Assembly (NCBI GenBank): GCA_031551755.1
Contig: JAVBNE010000011.1
Coordinates: forward strand, 13,592 to 77,591
Reading direction: 5' to 3'
DNA length: 64,000 nucleotides
Source of the DNA: JAVBMU01 sp031551755
Lineage (GTDB): Bacteria > Actinomycetota > Actinomycetes > Actinomycetales > Cellulomonadaceae
Position numbers and translations under genes: made by a program. Shown here one piece after another: positions 25,542 through 35,101 of the stretch. How positions within the stretch are numbered: the first letter of the stretch is position 1; the number at the start of each line of letters is the position of its first letter. The notes beneath the pieces were generated by a model. That model was not told where the DNA came from. It was given only the letters and a program-made list of their open reading frames with translations, and did not search any database.

Positions 25542-27749
25542 ATGACCGGGCCAACTTCTCCCCCACCCCCCGTCTTAGTCGATCCGGATGCCCTGACGGC
25601 GGTCGCGTTGGGTCGCTCGTTCAACCCCCACCAGATCCTCGGGGTCCATCTCCACGGCGATTGGGCCACAGTGCGTGTTCTGCGCCCCCTCGCTGATGCA
25701 GTCACGGTGATCACGGCCGACGCCGAGCACCCGGCCATCCACGAGTCCAACGGCATCTGGGTGGCCGTCATGCCCGCGCCGACCACCCCAGGATCCGGCA
25801 CCACCGCGCCGGATTACCGGGTCCGGGTACGGTACGGCGACTCGGAGACCCTGGCCGACGACCCCTACCGCTTCCTGCCGAGCCTCGGCGAAATGGACCT
25901 CCATCTGATCCGGGAGGGCCGCCACGAACAGTTGTGGCAGGCCTTGGGCGCTCGCGTTGTGACCTACCCCAGCACACTGGGCGCCACCACAGGCACCGCC
26001 TTCGCGGTCTGGGCACCCAATGCTCACGCGGTGCGGGTGATCGGTGACTTCAACGGGTGGGGAGCCACCCACCCCATGCGTTCGCTCGGTGAGTCAGGTG
26101 TGTGGGAACTCTTCGTGCCCGACGTCGTCGGAGGTGCCCGGTACAAATTCGAGATCCTCGGCCACGACGGTTCCTGGCGGCAGAAAGCCGACCCCATGGC
26201 CCGGGGAACCGAGGTGCCGCCTGCGACCGCCAGCGTCGTCATCGAGTCGGACTACACCTGGGCGGATGACGAATGGCTGACCGCGCGAGCCGACGGCGAC
26301 CCGCATCACGGGCCGATGAGCGTCTACGAGGTTCACCTCGGTTCCTGGCGCATGGGACTGTCGTACCGCGAACTCGCCGATCAGCTCACGGAATATGTCG
26401 TCGAGCAGGGGTTCACCCATGTCGAGCTGATGCCCGTCGCCGAGCATCCCTTCGGCGGCTCCTGGGGGTACCAGGTCACTAGCTACTACGCACCGACGGC
26501 CAGATTCGGCCACCCGGACGACTTCCGGTACCTGGTCGACCGGCTCCACCAGGCCGGAATCGGCGTACTGCTGGACTGGGTGCCCGGGCACTTCCCCCGC
26601 GACGAGTGGGCATTGGCCCGGTTCGACGGCACCCCGCTCTACGAACACCCGGATCCCCTCCGTGGTGAGCAACCGGACTGGGGCACCTTCGTCTTCAACT
26701 TCGGCCGCACCGAGGTTCGCAACTTCCTCGTGGCCAACGCCACCTACTGGCTGGAGGAGTTCCACATCGACGGCCTGCGGGTCGACGCGGTCGCTTCGAT
26801 GCTCTACCTCGACTACTCCCGGCAGCCGGGCCAATGGCATCCGAATATCTACGGCGGCCGGGAGAATCTGGAGGCGATCTCCTTCCTGCAGGAGGCCAAC
26901 GCCACGGCCTACCGCCGCTCGCCCGGCATCGTGATGATCGCGGAGGAATCCACGGCCTGGCCCGGGGTCACACGGCCCACCGACGCCGACGGACTCGGTT
27001 TCGGGCTCAAGTGGAACATGGGGTGGATGAACGACTCCCTGCGGTACATCGCGACCGAGCCGATCTACCGCCGGTACCACCACAACGAGTTGACCTTCTC
27101 CCTGGTCTACGCCTTCTCCGAGCAGTTCGTGCTGCCGATCAGCCACGACGAGGTCGTCCACGGCAAGGGGTCGCTCTTCGGCCGGATGCCCGGAGACGAC
27201 TGGCAGAAACTGGCCGGGGTGCGTTCCTTCCTGGCCTATCAGTGGTCGCATCCCGGCAAGCAGCTGCTGTTCATGGGCAGTGAGTTCGCGCAACGCAGCG
27301 AATGGAATGAGGGCACCGGCCTGGACTGGGGTGCACTCGGCGATCGCGGGCACGCCGGGGTCTCACGCGTGGTCCGCGACCTCAACTCCGTCTACCGAGC
27401 CACGCCCGCGCTCTGGGAGATCGATCACGACCCGGCCGGATTCGCCTGGCTGGATGCCGACGACGCCGACCACAACGTGTTGGCCTATGTGCGCCGGGAC
27501 AGCGCCGGGGGCGAACTCGTCGCGATCGTGAACTTCGCCGGTACCCCCCATGAGGGGTACCGGATCGCGCTGCCGAGCGGAGGAACCTGGCGGGAGGTGC
27601 TCAACACCGATGCCGAGGTCTACGGCGGATCGGGTGTCGGCAACCTAGGCGTCGTGACGGCGGAATCCGTGCCGCACAAGGGCTGGGCGTTCTCCGCCAC
27701 CCTGCGCGTGCCACCGTTGGGCGCCCTGTTCCTGGTCCGCGCGGACTGA
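25542..27749 (+). CDS. glgB: 1,4-alpha-glucan branching enzyme GlgB
   Basis: 735 residues from the ATG at 25542, with GGAAGG upstream; earlier in-frame starts lie inside mak's end. N1 and CBM48 domains (VWAPNAHAVRVIGDFNGW) precede a GH13 barrel with nucleophile Asp415 (GLRVDAVASMLYLDYSR) and acid/base Glu468 (MIAEEST). PISHDEVVHGKGSL supplies the third conserved region and a C-terminal beta domain closes the protein. It introduces alpha-1,6 branches and is the usual third member of glgE-mak-glgB operons. Confidence 0.95.
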   Translation: MTGPTSPPPPVLVDPDALTAVALGRSFNPHQILGVHLHGDWATVRVLRPLADAVTVITADAEHPAIHESNGIWVAVMPAPTTPGSGTTAPDYRVRVRYGDSETLADDPYRFLPSLGEMDLHLIREGRHEQLWQALGARVVTYPSTLGATTGTAFAVWAPNAHAVRVIGDFNGWGATHPMRSLGESGVWELFVPDVVGGARYKFEILGHDGSWRQKADPMARGTEVPPATASVVIESDYTWADDEWLTARADGDPHHGPMSVYEVHLGSWRMGLSYRELADQLTEYVVEQGFTHVELMPVAEHPFGGSWGYQVTSYYAPTARFGHPDDFRYLVDRLHQAGIGVLLDWVPGHFPRDEWALARFDGTPLYEHPDPLRGEQPDWGTFVFNFGRTEVRNFLVANATYWLEEFHIDGLRVDAVASMLYLDYSRQPGQWHPNIYGGRENLEAISFLQEANATAYRRSPGIVMIAEESTAWPGVTRPTDADGLGFGLKWNMGWMNDSLRYIATEPIYRRYHHNELTFSLVYAFSEQFVLPISHDEVVHGKGSLFGRMPGDDWQKLAGVRSFLAYQWSHPGKQLLFMGSEFAQRSEWNEGTGLDWGALGDRGHAGVSRVVRDLNSVYRATPALWEIDHDPAGFAWLDADDADHNVLAYVRRDSAGGELVAIVNFAGTPHEGYRIALPSGGTWREVLNTDAEVYGGSGVGNLGVVTAESVPHKGWAFSATLRVPPLGALFLVRAD

Positions 27750-27793
27750 GGCCGCGCGCGGGGCATCCGCGTGGACTTGAGGCGACGACCAGC

Positions 27794-28747
27794 TCAGTAC
27801 AGGCTCATCGCCAACCGCTGGCGGGCCTTACCGACCCGCGGATCGGCGGGACCGACGACCTCGAAGTACTCGATGAGGCGGACCCGCACCGGCTCCTTAT
27901 TCTCCGCGTCGAGCGTCGGCAGGAGGTCGAGCAGACGGCCGAAGGCGTCGTCGATCTTGCCGCCGAGCATGTCCAGGTCGGCCACCGCGAGCTGAGCCGA
28001 AACATCCTGTGGGGCGTCGGCGGCCGCCTGGCGCACGGCTGGGAGGTCGGTGTCACGGGTCCGCTGGAGCAGCCGGACCTGGGCCAGCCCCGCAACGGCA
28101 AGAGAATCGTGGCGGTCCTGTTTGATGGCCCGCTCATAAGCGTCCACGGCCGCATCGAGGTCGTCGCGCTCGATCGCCTCGTATGCCTCCTGGTGGAGTG
28201 GAGGCAGCTCGGTTTCGGGTTCCGGTTGAGGCTCGCCGGCCGCGCCGTCCTGCGCGTCTCCGCCCTGGCGCGGGGCGGTGCCCGTGACCCCGTTGGCTTT
28301 GGCGGCCTCCAACACCTGGGTGAGGACCGCCCGGATCTGTTCTCCGGAAGCCCCACCCTGGAACAGCGGAAGCGGCTGACCCTGCAGGACGGCGACCACG
28401 GTCGGCACGCCCTGCACCTGGAAAGCAGCTGCCACCTGCGGGAACTGTTCGGCGTCGACACGGGCCAACAGGAACCGGCCCCCGAACTCCTCGGCGATGG
28501 CGCCCAACTCCGTGCCGAGCTGGGCATTCGCCTGGTCAGTTGGAATCCAGAGCAGGACCACCACGGGGTAGGAAGTGGACGACCGGATGACCTCGGGAAA
28601 GGTCTCGTCTGTGAGGTCCACGACGTATCCGCCCGCCGCGGGCGCCCCGCCGGGCGTGCCCGGCGGCGGTGACTTCGGCCGGTTCAGGGCCGCGAGGTCA
28701 AGGGCTCCGCGCACGTCGAAGCCGGCTTGGTTCATCGGGTCGCTCAT
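27794..28747 (-). CDS. YbbN-like thioredoxin-fold protein with TPR region
   Basis: 317 residues from the ATG at 28747 (GAGG eight bases upstream). A proline-rich leader is followed by a thioredoxin fold at about residues 40-150 (VVVLLWIPTDQANAQ, FLLARVDAEQFPQVAAAFQVQGVPTVVAVLQG). The region from about 185 to the end is helical TPR-like (YEAIERDDLDAAVDAYERAI, ALAVAGLAQVRLLQRT). The CxxC is absent: the site reads IPTDQAN, so it is not a redox enzyme. E. coli YbbN, a TPR-thioredoxin co-chaperone, is the nearest known analogue. It is followed upstream by two envelope-protein genes in the same direction. Confidence 0.85.
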   Translation of the reverse strand: MSDPMNQAGFDVRGALDLAALNRPKSPPPGTPGGAPAAGGYVVDLTDETFPEVIRSSTSYPVVVLLWIPTDQANAQLGTELGAIAEEFGGRFLLARVDAEQFPQVAAAFQVQGVPTVVAVLQGQPLPLFQGGASGEQIRAVLTQVLEAAKANGVTGTAPRQGGDAQDGAAGEPQPEPETELPPLHQEAYEAIERDDLDAAVDAYERAIKQDRHDSLAVAGLAQVRLLQRTRDTDLPAVRQAAADAPQDVSAQLAVADLDMLGGKIDDAFGRLLDLLPTLDAENKEPVRVRLIEYFEVVGPADPRVGKARQRLAMSLY

Positions 28748-28778
28748 GGGTGCATCCTCAAAGGTTCGGGCGGCCGGG

Positions 28779-29789
28779 TCACTTGACCGCGACGGCTGTC
28801 GCGACCTGCTCGTTGCCGAGCACCTGTACCGGGCCTTTCGCGTCGGCTGGCGGAATGTACAGGGCGACGACCACTTGGAAGGTCGTCTTGAGTGAGTTGG
28901 CGGGCGTGGTGGCGCCGAATAGGGCGACTTCGGTTGGCGCCTCGGGCATGATCTTCGCACCCGCTTCGGCCGTCTGAGTCCGGATGGCGGTCAGCGCACC
29001 CATCACCAGTGCACCACCATCGGATGTCCGTACGGCCCGGACCTGCTCGGGAGAAGAGGTGAACGTCATCGTCTGTTTCCCGGCAGCCGTGGCCAGCCGT
29101 GAGTTCTGCGCCGCATTCAGCGAGGCGAGCAGATCGCGATAGGGGTCGGTCCCCGGGAAGGTGGCGACGAAGGCTGACGATTTGCCCACGTTGAGCACAT
29201 CCGCGTACTGCGCGACGGCATCGACCGGCGTCACCAGCAGACTGTCATCATCGCCGGCCACCGCAGGACTTCCAATGGTCGAGTCCGCGAAATTCGGCAT
29301 CGTAATACCGGGGAAAAGGCGCGCCCAGGCCCACAGCTTGTACTCATCGCGAGCGCCGGCTTGTTCGAGCGCCATCAGTCGCGGCAGCCCCACATCGTCT
29401 GGGCGGACGCTGACCGCGTAGGAGGTCCGTGGCCACGCCTGGGTGGTCGGTACCACTTGTTGGTCGACATCGACCGGCAACTGGGCGATGAGCTTGTCGT
29501 TCTTCAGCCGGGCAGCCGCATTCAGTTGGCTGGTCCGCATGGCCAAGGCCGGCCCCATCACGCGACCACGGAGCAACTTGGGGTCGCGCGCCTTGTCCGC
29601 TGCGGAGATCGCTTCACCCACCGCAGTCAGCACAGCCGATTCTTGACTCTCAGACAGGACGGGCGGCAGCTCGCTCGGCGTGGGGTCGGGTTCTGCCTGC
29701 GGCAAGGGCGGCGCGCATGCCCCGAACAGCAGGGCACCCGCGATCCCGATGGCGGCCGCGCGCAGGCGACCAGGACGTAGCCGGGTCAT
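28779..29789 (-). CDS. Predicted lipoprotein of unknown function
   Basis: 336 residues with a type II signal peptide: basic start, hydrophobic AAAIGIAGALLFGA and lipobox cysteine around residue 25 followed by a proline-rich linker. The mature region is mostly mixed alpha/beta with repeated Ala-rich helices (AVGEAISAADKARDPKLLRG). I recognise it only as an actinobacterial hypothetical envelope lipoprotein. Its start overlaps the stop of the membrane protein gene by four bases, and the YbbN-like gene follows after 31 bases, so the three form an operon. Confidence 0.75.
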   Translation of the reverse strand: MTRLRPGRLRAAAIGIAGALLFGACAPPLPQAEPDPTPSELPPVLSESQESAVLTAVGEAISAADKARDPKLLRGRVMGPALAMRTSQLNAAARLKNDKLIAQLPVDVDQQVVPTTQAWPRTSYAVSVRPDDVGLPRLMALEQAGARDEYKLWAWARLFPGITMPNFADSTIGSPAVAGDDDSLLVTPVDAVAQYADVLNVGKSSAFVATFPGTDPYRDLLASLNAAQNSRLATAAGKQTMTFTSSPEQVRAVRTSDGGALVMGALTAIRTQTAEAGAKIMPEAPTEVALFGATTPANSLKTTFQVVVALYIPPADAKGPVQVLGNEQVATAVAVK

Positions 29790-31195
29790 CGGGACTCTCC
29801 ACTCTCGCCGGACGCGTCGCCGTCGGTCGATTTCTCAGCGGGCGGGGTCGGCGGTGCATCGAATCCCCAAGCCTGGCGCCACGCATCCCCCCGGGCGGTC
29901 GAGGCGCGGGAACCCTCTGCCGGTTTCACAGTGGGTTGGGCTGCGGTTCGCGGACGGACCAGCGGGATCTGCCCCGTCAGCAATGCGCGAACCCCACCGC
30001 TCTTCTTACCGCCCCGCTGGCCCTCCTCGCGCTTCTTGCCCCCTCGTTGGTTCTCTTCCCGCTCGCGCATCTCACGCCGGGTCAACGGGCGATCCTCCGC
30101 CTCCGGCGGTTGAGCCGAACTGACACCGGAGACGTCCGACTCAACGGGCTGCTTCTCGGTCGGCTTGGCCTTGCCCCAGCGAGTCTTGGCGGCTTTGGTC
30201 GCCTTCCCGCCGGACGGCGATGCTTGCGGCACACTCGATGCCGCAGGTGTCGATGCCGCAGGTGCGGTCGGTGTTGTCTGGGTGGTCGGTGCTGTCTGGG
30301 CAGGCGCCTGGGGGGTTGGCTCGCTTACCTGCGCCTCGCGTCGCGCCCGGCGACCGACCAACGGCGTGGTGGCTTCCCGCTGACCGCCTGGCGCGCCATC
30401 AGCCCTGGCACGTTGCGGCTCCGGCGAGCGAACCGGATCCTCCGACGACGGTGCACCGGGCTTGGATTCCGCTGTGGCCCTCCCCGGTTTGCGCGCAGGC
30501 ACCGGAGTCCAACCGCCCTCGTGATGAGCCCGGGACTCGACCACGAGGAGCAGAGCGCCGAGCAGGCACAGAATCGCCCCGAAAACCACACCAGGCCACA
30601 GCCACGGAGTGGACACCTCATGCGGCCAGGTGAGACGAACGGTGGGTGCCTTGGCATCCTCACCTACTCCGGCTGCGATCAGACTCCAGCGACCCGCCCG
30701 ATCCGACCAACGCAAATCGACCGTTCCCTCGCCGGTGGCCCGCGCTACCCACATGTCCGAGGGGATCGGGTCCGGACCGACGACAGCGGCGGCGGCATCG
30801 GACGGCGTCGCAGTGGCCGCCGGGGCCTTGGCGTCGGCCGGGGCATCCGCGGCCGGCGGTGGTGCGGTCACCGACTTGGTGGCCAGGGCAGTCCACGACT
30901 GTAGGCCGGTGACCTCGGTGTAGGGGTCCTCACCTGCCCATCCCATGACGTCGATGTCACGCCCGACAGCGATCGTGACCTGCTGCTTGCCCGGCACTGT
31001 GGCACGAATGGTGACGTTGTCGCTCACCAGATCCAGGACGCCGGGAGCGGTCACGACAAACGTGCCGTCGCCGCGAGGCGTGGCGCTGGCAACCACGGTG
31101 TCCGCGGCTCGCCACACCGTGGCCGAGGCCACGCCGAGGGCGATACTCGCGAGCCCTCCGACCAGGAGGACTGCCGCGATGATTCGTTGGATCAC
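29786..31195 (-). CDS. Bitopic membrane protein with long disordered cytoplasmic tail
   Basis: 469 residues from the GTG at 31195, chosen for the GAAGGGA upstream; a start at 31315 would add 40 residues that lack conservation signals. One transmembrane helix lies at residues 2-22 (IIAAVLLVGGLASIALGVA). An extracytoplasmic beta-rich domain follows. A second helix near 215-240 (WPGVVFGAILCLLGALLLVVE) precedes a tail of about 220 residues rich in Pro, Ala, Thr, Arg and Lys with REMREREENQRGG repeats. It is the first gene of the operon with the lipoprotein and the YbbN-like protein. Function unknown; a role in envelope assembly is only a guess. Confidence 0.75.
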   Translation of the reverse strand: MIQRIIAAVLLVGGLASIALGVASATVWRAADTVVASATPRGDGTFVVTAPGVLDLVSDNVTIRATVPGKQQVTIAVGRDIDVMGWAGEDPYTEVTGLQSWTALATKSVTAPPPAADAPADAKAPAATATPSDAAAAVVGPDPIPSDMWVARATGEGTVDLRWSDRAGRWSLIAAGVGEDAKAPTVRLTWPHEVSTPWLWPGVVFGAILCLLGALLLVVESRAHHEGGWTPVPARKPGRATAESKPGAPSSEDPVRSPEPQRARADGAPGGQREATTPLVGRRARREAQVSEPTPQAPAQTAPTTQTTPTAPAASTPAASSVPQASPSGGKATKAAKTRWGKAKPTEKQPVESDVSGVSSAQPPEAEDRPLTRREMREREENQRGGKKREEGQRGGKKSGGVRALLTGQIPLVRPRTAAQPTVKPAEGSRASTARGDAWRQAWGFDAPPTPPAEKSTDGDASGESGESR

Positions 31196-31516
31196 CGGAT
31201 TCCCTTCGTCAATCGACGTCCCAGGATAGTTGTGTTCCCGAGAATGAGCGAGAATCGGCGCCGCCCGCGCAGATCTGCACAGGGCCTCCACGTCTTGAAC
31301 CTTCCCGCAACGCACAGCGCGGAGCTTCAGCGGGAGCCCGCCCTCACCCGCAGCCGGGACCGGCCGCTGACCGCCACACGAGCGGGTGGAAAGGTCTCAT
31401 TCCGTGAAAACGGACAGGCCAACGGAAGCTCCCTACCCGTATCCTGATCGAAGAGGGTTGAGCACCATCGCCAGCCCGGCCGCCACGGCAGCTACTCATG
31501 TACGACGGAGGCACAC
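31196..31516. promoter_or_regulatory. Divergent intergenic region
   Basis: About 320 bases separate the membrane protein start from the coiled-coil gene. Both promoters should lie here. I see GGAGG eight bases before the 31517 start but no clear sigma-factor consensus and no coding potential. Confidence 0.35.
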
Positions 31517-33025
31517 GTGACCGACGAGCGCACGCTCTTCCCCATCACTATGAGGGGCTACGACCGTGTCCAGGTTGAAGCCCACCTCGCGAGGTTGGAG
31601 AAAGCACTCGAAGAGGCCCAAGCCCAGGCCGAGGCCGCCGACGAGCGGGCCGCAGCGGTTTCCGCGCAACTCACCCAGGCACAGGGCCAGGTCCGAGAGG
31701 CGGGACGCCCCTCGTATGCCGGTCTCGGTTCTCGCATCGAGCAACTGCTGCGCTCCGCCGAGGAGCAGTCCGCCGATGTGCTCTCCCAGGCCAATGCCCA
31801 GGCTGCCGACATCATGGCCCGCGCCAAACTGTCCGCCGGCCAGGTCCGCACCCGGGCCGAGAACGAGGTGGCCGAGATGCTGACGGCGGCACGCCACCAG
31901 GCCGAGGAGCTGCGGACAACCACGAACTCCGAGGTGGAAAGCACCCTGTTGGGCGCCCAACGGCGCGCCGAGGAACTTGTCGGCTCCGCCGAACGCGAGG
32001 CCGCCCGGATCTCCAGCGCGTTGGCGACTGAGGAGAGTGAGCGTCGGACCACGCTCGAACGCGAACTGGGCACTGCCCGGGCGACGGCGGAACGTGAGAC
32101 CACCGAATTGCGCGTGACCACCGAACGTGATGCCGCAGAACTTCGCGCTCGCGCGGCCGCGGAGGCCGCGGAGATGCGCGAGTCGGCCGAACGCGAGTCG
32201 ACCGAACTGCTGGAGGGCGCGCGACGCGACGCCGAACGGCAGATCAGGGAGGCCCGCCGCACCGCCTCCGAGGCGGCCAACGCGGTCACCACCGAGATGG
32301 AAGAACTCCACGAGCGGGCCCGGAACGCGCTGGCCGAGGCCGAGCTGGAAACCGTGCGTAAGCGCGAGGAGGCCGAACGCGAGAACGCCGAACGCCACCA
32401 GTTGGCCAAACAAGAGACGGAGCGGCTGGTCACCACCGCCGAACAGCATGCGGCTGACGCCGAGAAGCGTGTTGCCTTGGCGCTCGAGCAGGCGGAGCAG
32501 GTACGCGTGGAGTCGGACTCCTACATCAAGGAACTCATGGCGACAGCTCGGGCCAACGCCGAACGCATCGTCGCCGAGGCGCGCGAGTTCGCCGACCAGA
32601 CGATCGGTGACGCGAAACTGGAAGCTGAGCAGCAGCGGGCCGTCGCGACCCGGCAGCTGGAAGACCTCACCCGCCAACACGAGTCGATCACGACCTATCT
32701 GGACGAACTGCGTGGACTCCTCGTCGAGGACCACAGTGGCGGATCGGCCAAGGGTGACCGCCGGAAGGCCAAGATCTCCGGCACACCCGGACAACAGGCC
32801 CGCGCAGCGGCGACCTTGCTGACCGCGGACTACCCCGCTGCGGAACCAGAACCCACCCAGCCCACGCACGACACCCAGGTCTTGGCGCTGGACGACACCA
32901 AGGTCCTGCCCGTGACCGAGGACGCCGACGAAACGGTGGATCGCCCGACCGAGGTGATCATCGAGGAGGTAGCAGCCACGGAGGCGTCCGAGGAGGACAC
33001 GACTCGGACGACGCCCTCGGCCTGA
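31517..33025 (+). CDS. DivIVA/Scy-FilP-like coiled-coil protein
   Basis: 502 residues from a GTG preceded by GGAGG. The first about 30 residues (TLFPITMRGYDRVQVEAHL) resemble the membrane-associating head of DivIVA-type proteins. Residues 30-400 are an almost uninterrupted Ala/Glu/Arg coiled coil with repeated AERE-T-EL and A-AEA-EMRE units. The last 80 are disordered and acidic, ending in TTRTTPSA. Actinobacterial relatives (Wag31/DivIVA, Scy, FilP) organise polar growth or filaments. The gene is monocistronic here. A general coiled-coil protein remains an alternative. Confidence 0.75.
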   Translation: MTDERTLFPITMRGYDRVQVEAHLARLEKALEEAQAQAEAADERAAAVSAQLTQAQGQVREAGRPSYAGLGSRIEQLLRSAEEQSADVLSQANAQAADIMARAKLSAGQVRTRAENEVAEMLTAARHQAEELRTTTNSEVESTLLGAQRRAEELVGSAEREAARISSALATEESERRTTLERELGTARATAERETTELRVTTERDAAELRARAAAEAAEMRESAERESTELLEGARRDAERQIREARRTASEAANAVTTEMEELHERARNALAEAELETVRKREEAERENAERHQLAKQETERLVTTAEQHAADAEKRVALALEQAEQVRVESDSYIKELMATARANAERIVAEAREFADQTIGDAKLEAEQQRAVATRQLEDLTRQHESITTYLDELRGLLVEDHSGGSAKGDRRKAKISGTPGQQARAAATLLTADYPAAEPEPTQPTHDTQVLALDDTKVLPVTEDADETVDRPTEVIIEEVAATEASEEDTTRTTPSA

Positions 33026-33035
33026 GCCAGAACGG

Positions 33036-33827
33036 TTAGGCAGTCGCGGCGGTGGCCACCGCGAGCAGCTCCGCGAGCGCCACCGCCACCGCTACGGGTT
33101 CCTCCACGGCGCTGAGATGACCCGCGCGCGGAACCCGCACGAGGGGACCCCCGCTGGCCTCGGCCATATGTTCTGCCTCACCGATGGGAGTCAGCTGGTC
33201 CTCGGTCCCCACTACGACCGCGACCGGGACGTCCAGCTCAGCGATGACGTGAGTTCGATCGGGCCGCGCCGCCATCGCCCGCTGCGACCACGCCACCCCG
33301 GCTGGCCGTTGAGCCCGGATCCACTCCTCCACCCTGGCGGTGAGGTGTTTGCGCTCCGTTTTGCTGGTCTTCCCGAGGAGTGTCCCGGCCATCCCCAGCA
33401 CCGGATCGACCGAGTGGGCTTGGTCGACGGCCGCTGCGATACGGAGCCGGTTGGCCTGCGCCTCGTCGGCGTCCGCCGTCGACTTCGTGTCGACGAGCCC
33501 GAGGCCGGCGATCAGCTCCGGATGCCGGTCGGCGAGGGCGAGGGCGACATAGCCGCCCATGGACAGCCCGGCCACCACGGCCCGCCGAACACCATGACCG
33601 GTGAGGGCCTCAGCGACGGCATCGGCCGAGTCGGCCAGCGACGCGGGCTCGCCACCGAGGGGACTTTGGCCGAGGCCGGGCAGGTCGACGGCGAACACCT
33701 GGGGATTGCCCGGCATGGCGGTGGCCACGTCGGACCACATTCGATGGTCCACGGGGAAAGCGTGCAACAGGAGGAGCGGGAGACCCGACCCCGAGCGCAG
33801 GGTCAACAGATCGATCGCGGTCATCAC
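33036..33827 (-). CDS. Alpha/beta-fold hydrolase
   Basis: 263 residues. LLLHAFPVDHRMW is the oxyanion-hole region, GLSMGG carries the nucleophile Ser89, and GTEDQLTP and GHLSAVEEP near the C-terminus carry the acid and base. The closest named groups are esterases and 3-oxoadipate enol-lactonase-like enzymes; the true substrate is unknown. The ATGATG start overlaps the stop of the upstream hydrolase gene, so the two are coupled. Confidence 0.87.
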   Translation of the reverse strand: MMTAIDLLTLRSGSGLPLLLLHAFPVDHRMWSDVATAMPGNPQVFAVDLPGLGQSPLGGEPASLADSADAVAEALTGHGVRRAVVAGLSMGGYVALALADRHPELIAGLGLVDTKSTADADEAQANRLRIAAAVDQAHSVDPVLGMAGTLLGKTSKTERKHLTARVEEWIRAQRPAGVAWSQRAMAARPDRTHVIAELDVPVAVVVGTEDQLTPIGEAEHMAEASGGPLVRVPRAGHLSAVEEPVAVAVALAELLAVATAATA

Positions 33828-34639
33828 AAAACCCTTCCTCGGTGAGCGTCATAGGTGGCTTGATCGGACACATCGGTGTCCTGCCCCGCGGTGGTCGCGG
33901 ACCCGGCCCAGGTTCTGGGAAGCTCCCCCGCGGCGGGGTTGACGTGGTTCACGATCTCTTGAAGCACACGGCGTACGGAGGGCTCTCCCACCCACAGGTG
34001 TTTGGCGCCCTCAACCCCGATGACCTCGGCGGAGCGCACTCGTGCAAATCGTTCGCGCGCCTGGGCAGGTCGCAGATAGTCGTCGAATTCGGGAACGAGA
34101 ACGACCAGGGGCTTACCGGACTCGTCCCAACGGTCCAGATCTGCGTCGGTGGCCCGCGCGAGCGGGGGTGAGAGCAGGATCGCGCCCTCGACTGCCGGGT
34201 CTATGCCATGCATGAGCGCCAGCTCCGTGCCGAAGGACCACCCGACCAGCCTCAGCCGCGGCAGGTCGTGGAACTCTGCGAACTCGATCGCGGCCGCTAC
34301 ATCGAATTTCTCGGCGATACCGGCATCGAAGGCCCCCTGGCTGGTGCCGCGCGGTGAGCTCGTGCCCCGGGTGTTGAACCGCAGGACGGCGAGATCGGCC
34401 AGCGCGGGCAACCGCCATGCCGCCTTTCGCAGCACATGTGAGTCCATGTATCCGCCGTGGGTCGGCAGTGGATGCAGGGTGACGAGTGTGGCGACCGGTG
34501 GCCGGTCGGCTGGTAGCGCCAACTCGCCGACGAGTGTCAGCCCATCCGCGGTGTGCAACTCAATGGGGCTGCGGTGCGCGGGGAGCACCGTCAGCGATCG
34601 GATGGTTGTCTCTGCGGGCGACTGCTCAGAGCTGTTCAT
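33824..34639 (-). CDS. Alpha/beta hydrolase (dienelactone-hydrolase-like)
   Basis: 271 residues from the ATG at 34639; the upstream extension to 34717 is Gly/Pro-rich and unlikely. The pattern LHPLPTHGG, RFNTRGT and GWSFGTE (Ser135) is that of the small prokaryotic alpha/beta hydrolases of the YitV or COG2945 type. The acid and base are likely in PEFDDY and GAKHLWVGEP. Coupled to the downstream hydrolase by a four-base overlap. Substrate unknown. Confidence 0.83.
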   Translation of the reverse strand: MNSSEQSPAETTIRSLTVLPAHRSPIELHTADGLTLVGELALPADRPPVATLVTLHPLPTHGGYMDSHVLRKAAWRLPALADLAVLRFNTRGTSSPRGTSQGAFDAGIAEKFDVAAAIEFAEFHDLPRLRLVGWSFGTELALMHGIDPAVEGAILLSPPLARATDADLDRWDESGKPLVVLVPEFDDYLRPAQARERFARVRSAEVIGVEGAKHLWVGEPSVRRVLQEIVNHVNPAAGELPRTWAGSATTAGQDTDVSDQATYDAHRGRVL

Positions 34640-34668
34640 CAATCCGAGCGTACCGGGGCAGGGCGTTC

Positions 34669-34965
34669 CTATCGGGGCCGACGACGCCCGCGGGCCGCCC
34701 AGCAGGCCGAGTGCCAATGACGGCGGTCGTCAAGCCCCGTGCCGAGCAACGTCTGACGGGGCCAGGCCACCACGTGGCCGACACCGGGTGGGATCTCTTG
34801 GCTGCATCCCGGGCAGCGGTAGGCCTTCGCTCCCCCACGGACGCTTCGCACAGTCCATTCACCATCGGCGGCGTCTTCGTGCCGCACGCCCCCGAGCGCG
34901 CGATCCAGGTCGAGGGGTGAAGACGGCTCGCCCCAAGGGCGGCGGCGAGGTCGGCGGGAGGGCAT
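34669..34965 (-). CDS. Small actinobacterial zinc-ribbon-like protein
   Basis: 98 residues from the ATG at 34965 (ATG at 34980 would add five). The sequence YRCPGCSQEIPPGVGHVVAWP and the following DDRRHWHSACW form a probable metal site with Cys-x2-Cys and His/Cys ligands. This is the widespread actinobacterial family usually labelled 'ATP/GTP-binding protein' without evidence; I recognise the pattern but know of no function. It is divergent from the FKBP gene. Confidence 0.75.
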   Translation of the reverse strand: MPSRRPRRRPWGEPSSPLDLDRALGGVRHEDAADGEWTVRSVRGGAKAYRCPGCSQEIPPGVGHVVAWPRQTLLGTGLDDRRHWHSACWAARGRRRPR

Positions 34966-35101
34966 ACCCCCATTCTCCATGTGCTCTGCACCGCGTTCCC
35001 AGCTCGCCTTCAGCCGGGACCATTACAGTGGGGTGGAAACCCGTTGCGTGTCCGGCTCTGTGAAGCGGCTCGCGCCGCCCTTTCGACTCGAAGGAAACTC
35101 C

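Noticed and set aside
25466..27749. glgB start at 25431
   Set aside because: It would overlap the maltokinase end and add a non-conserved leader, whereas the ATG at 25542 has a ribosome binding site.
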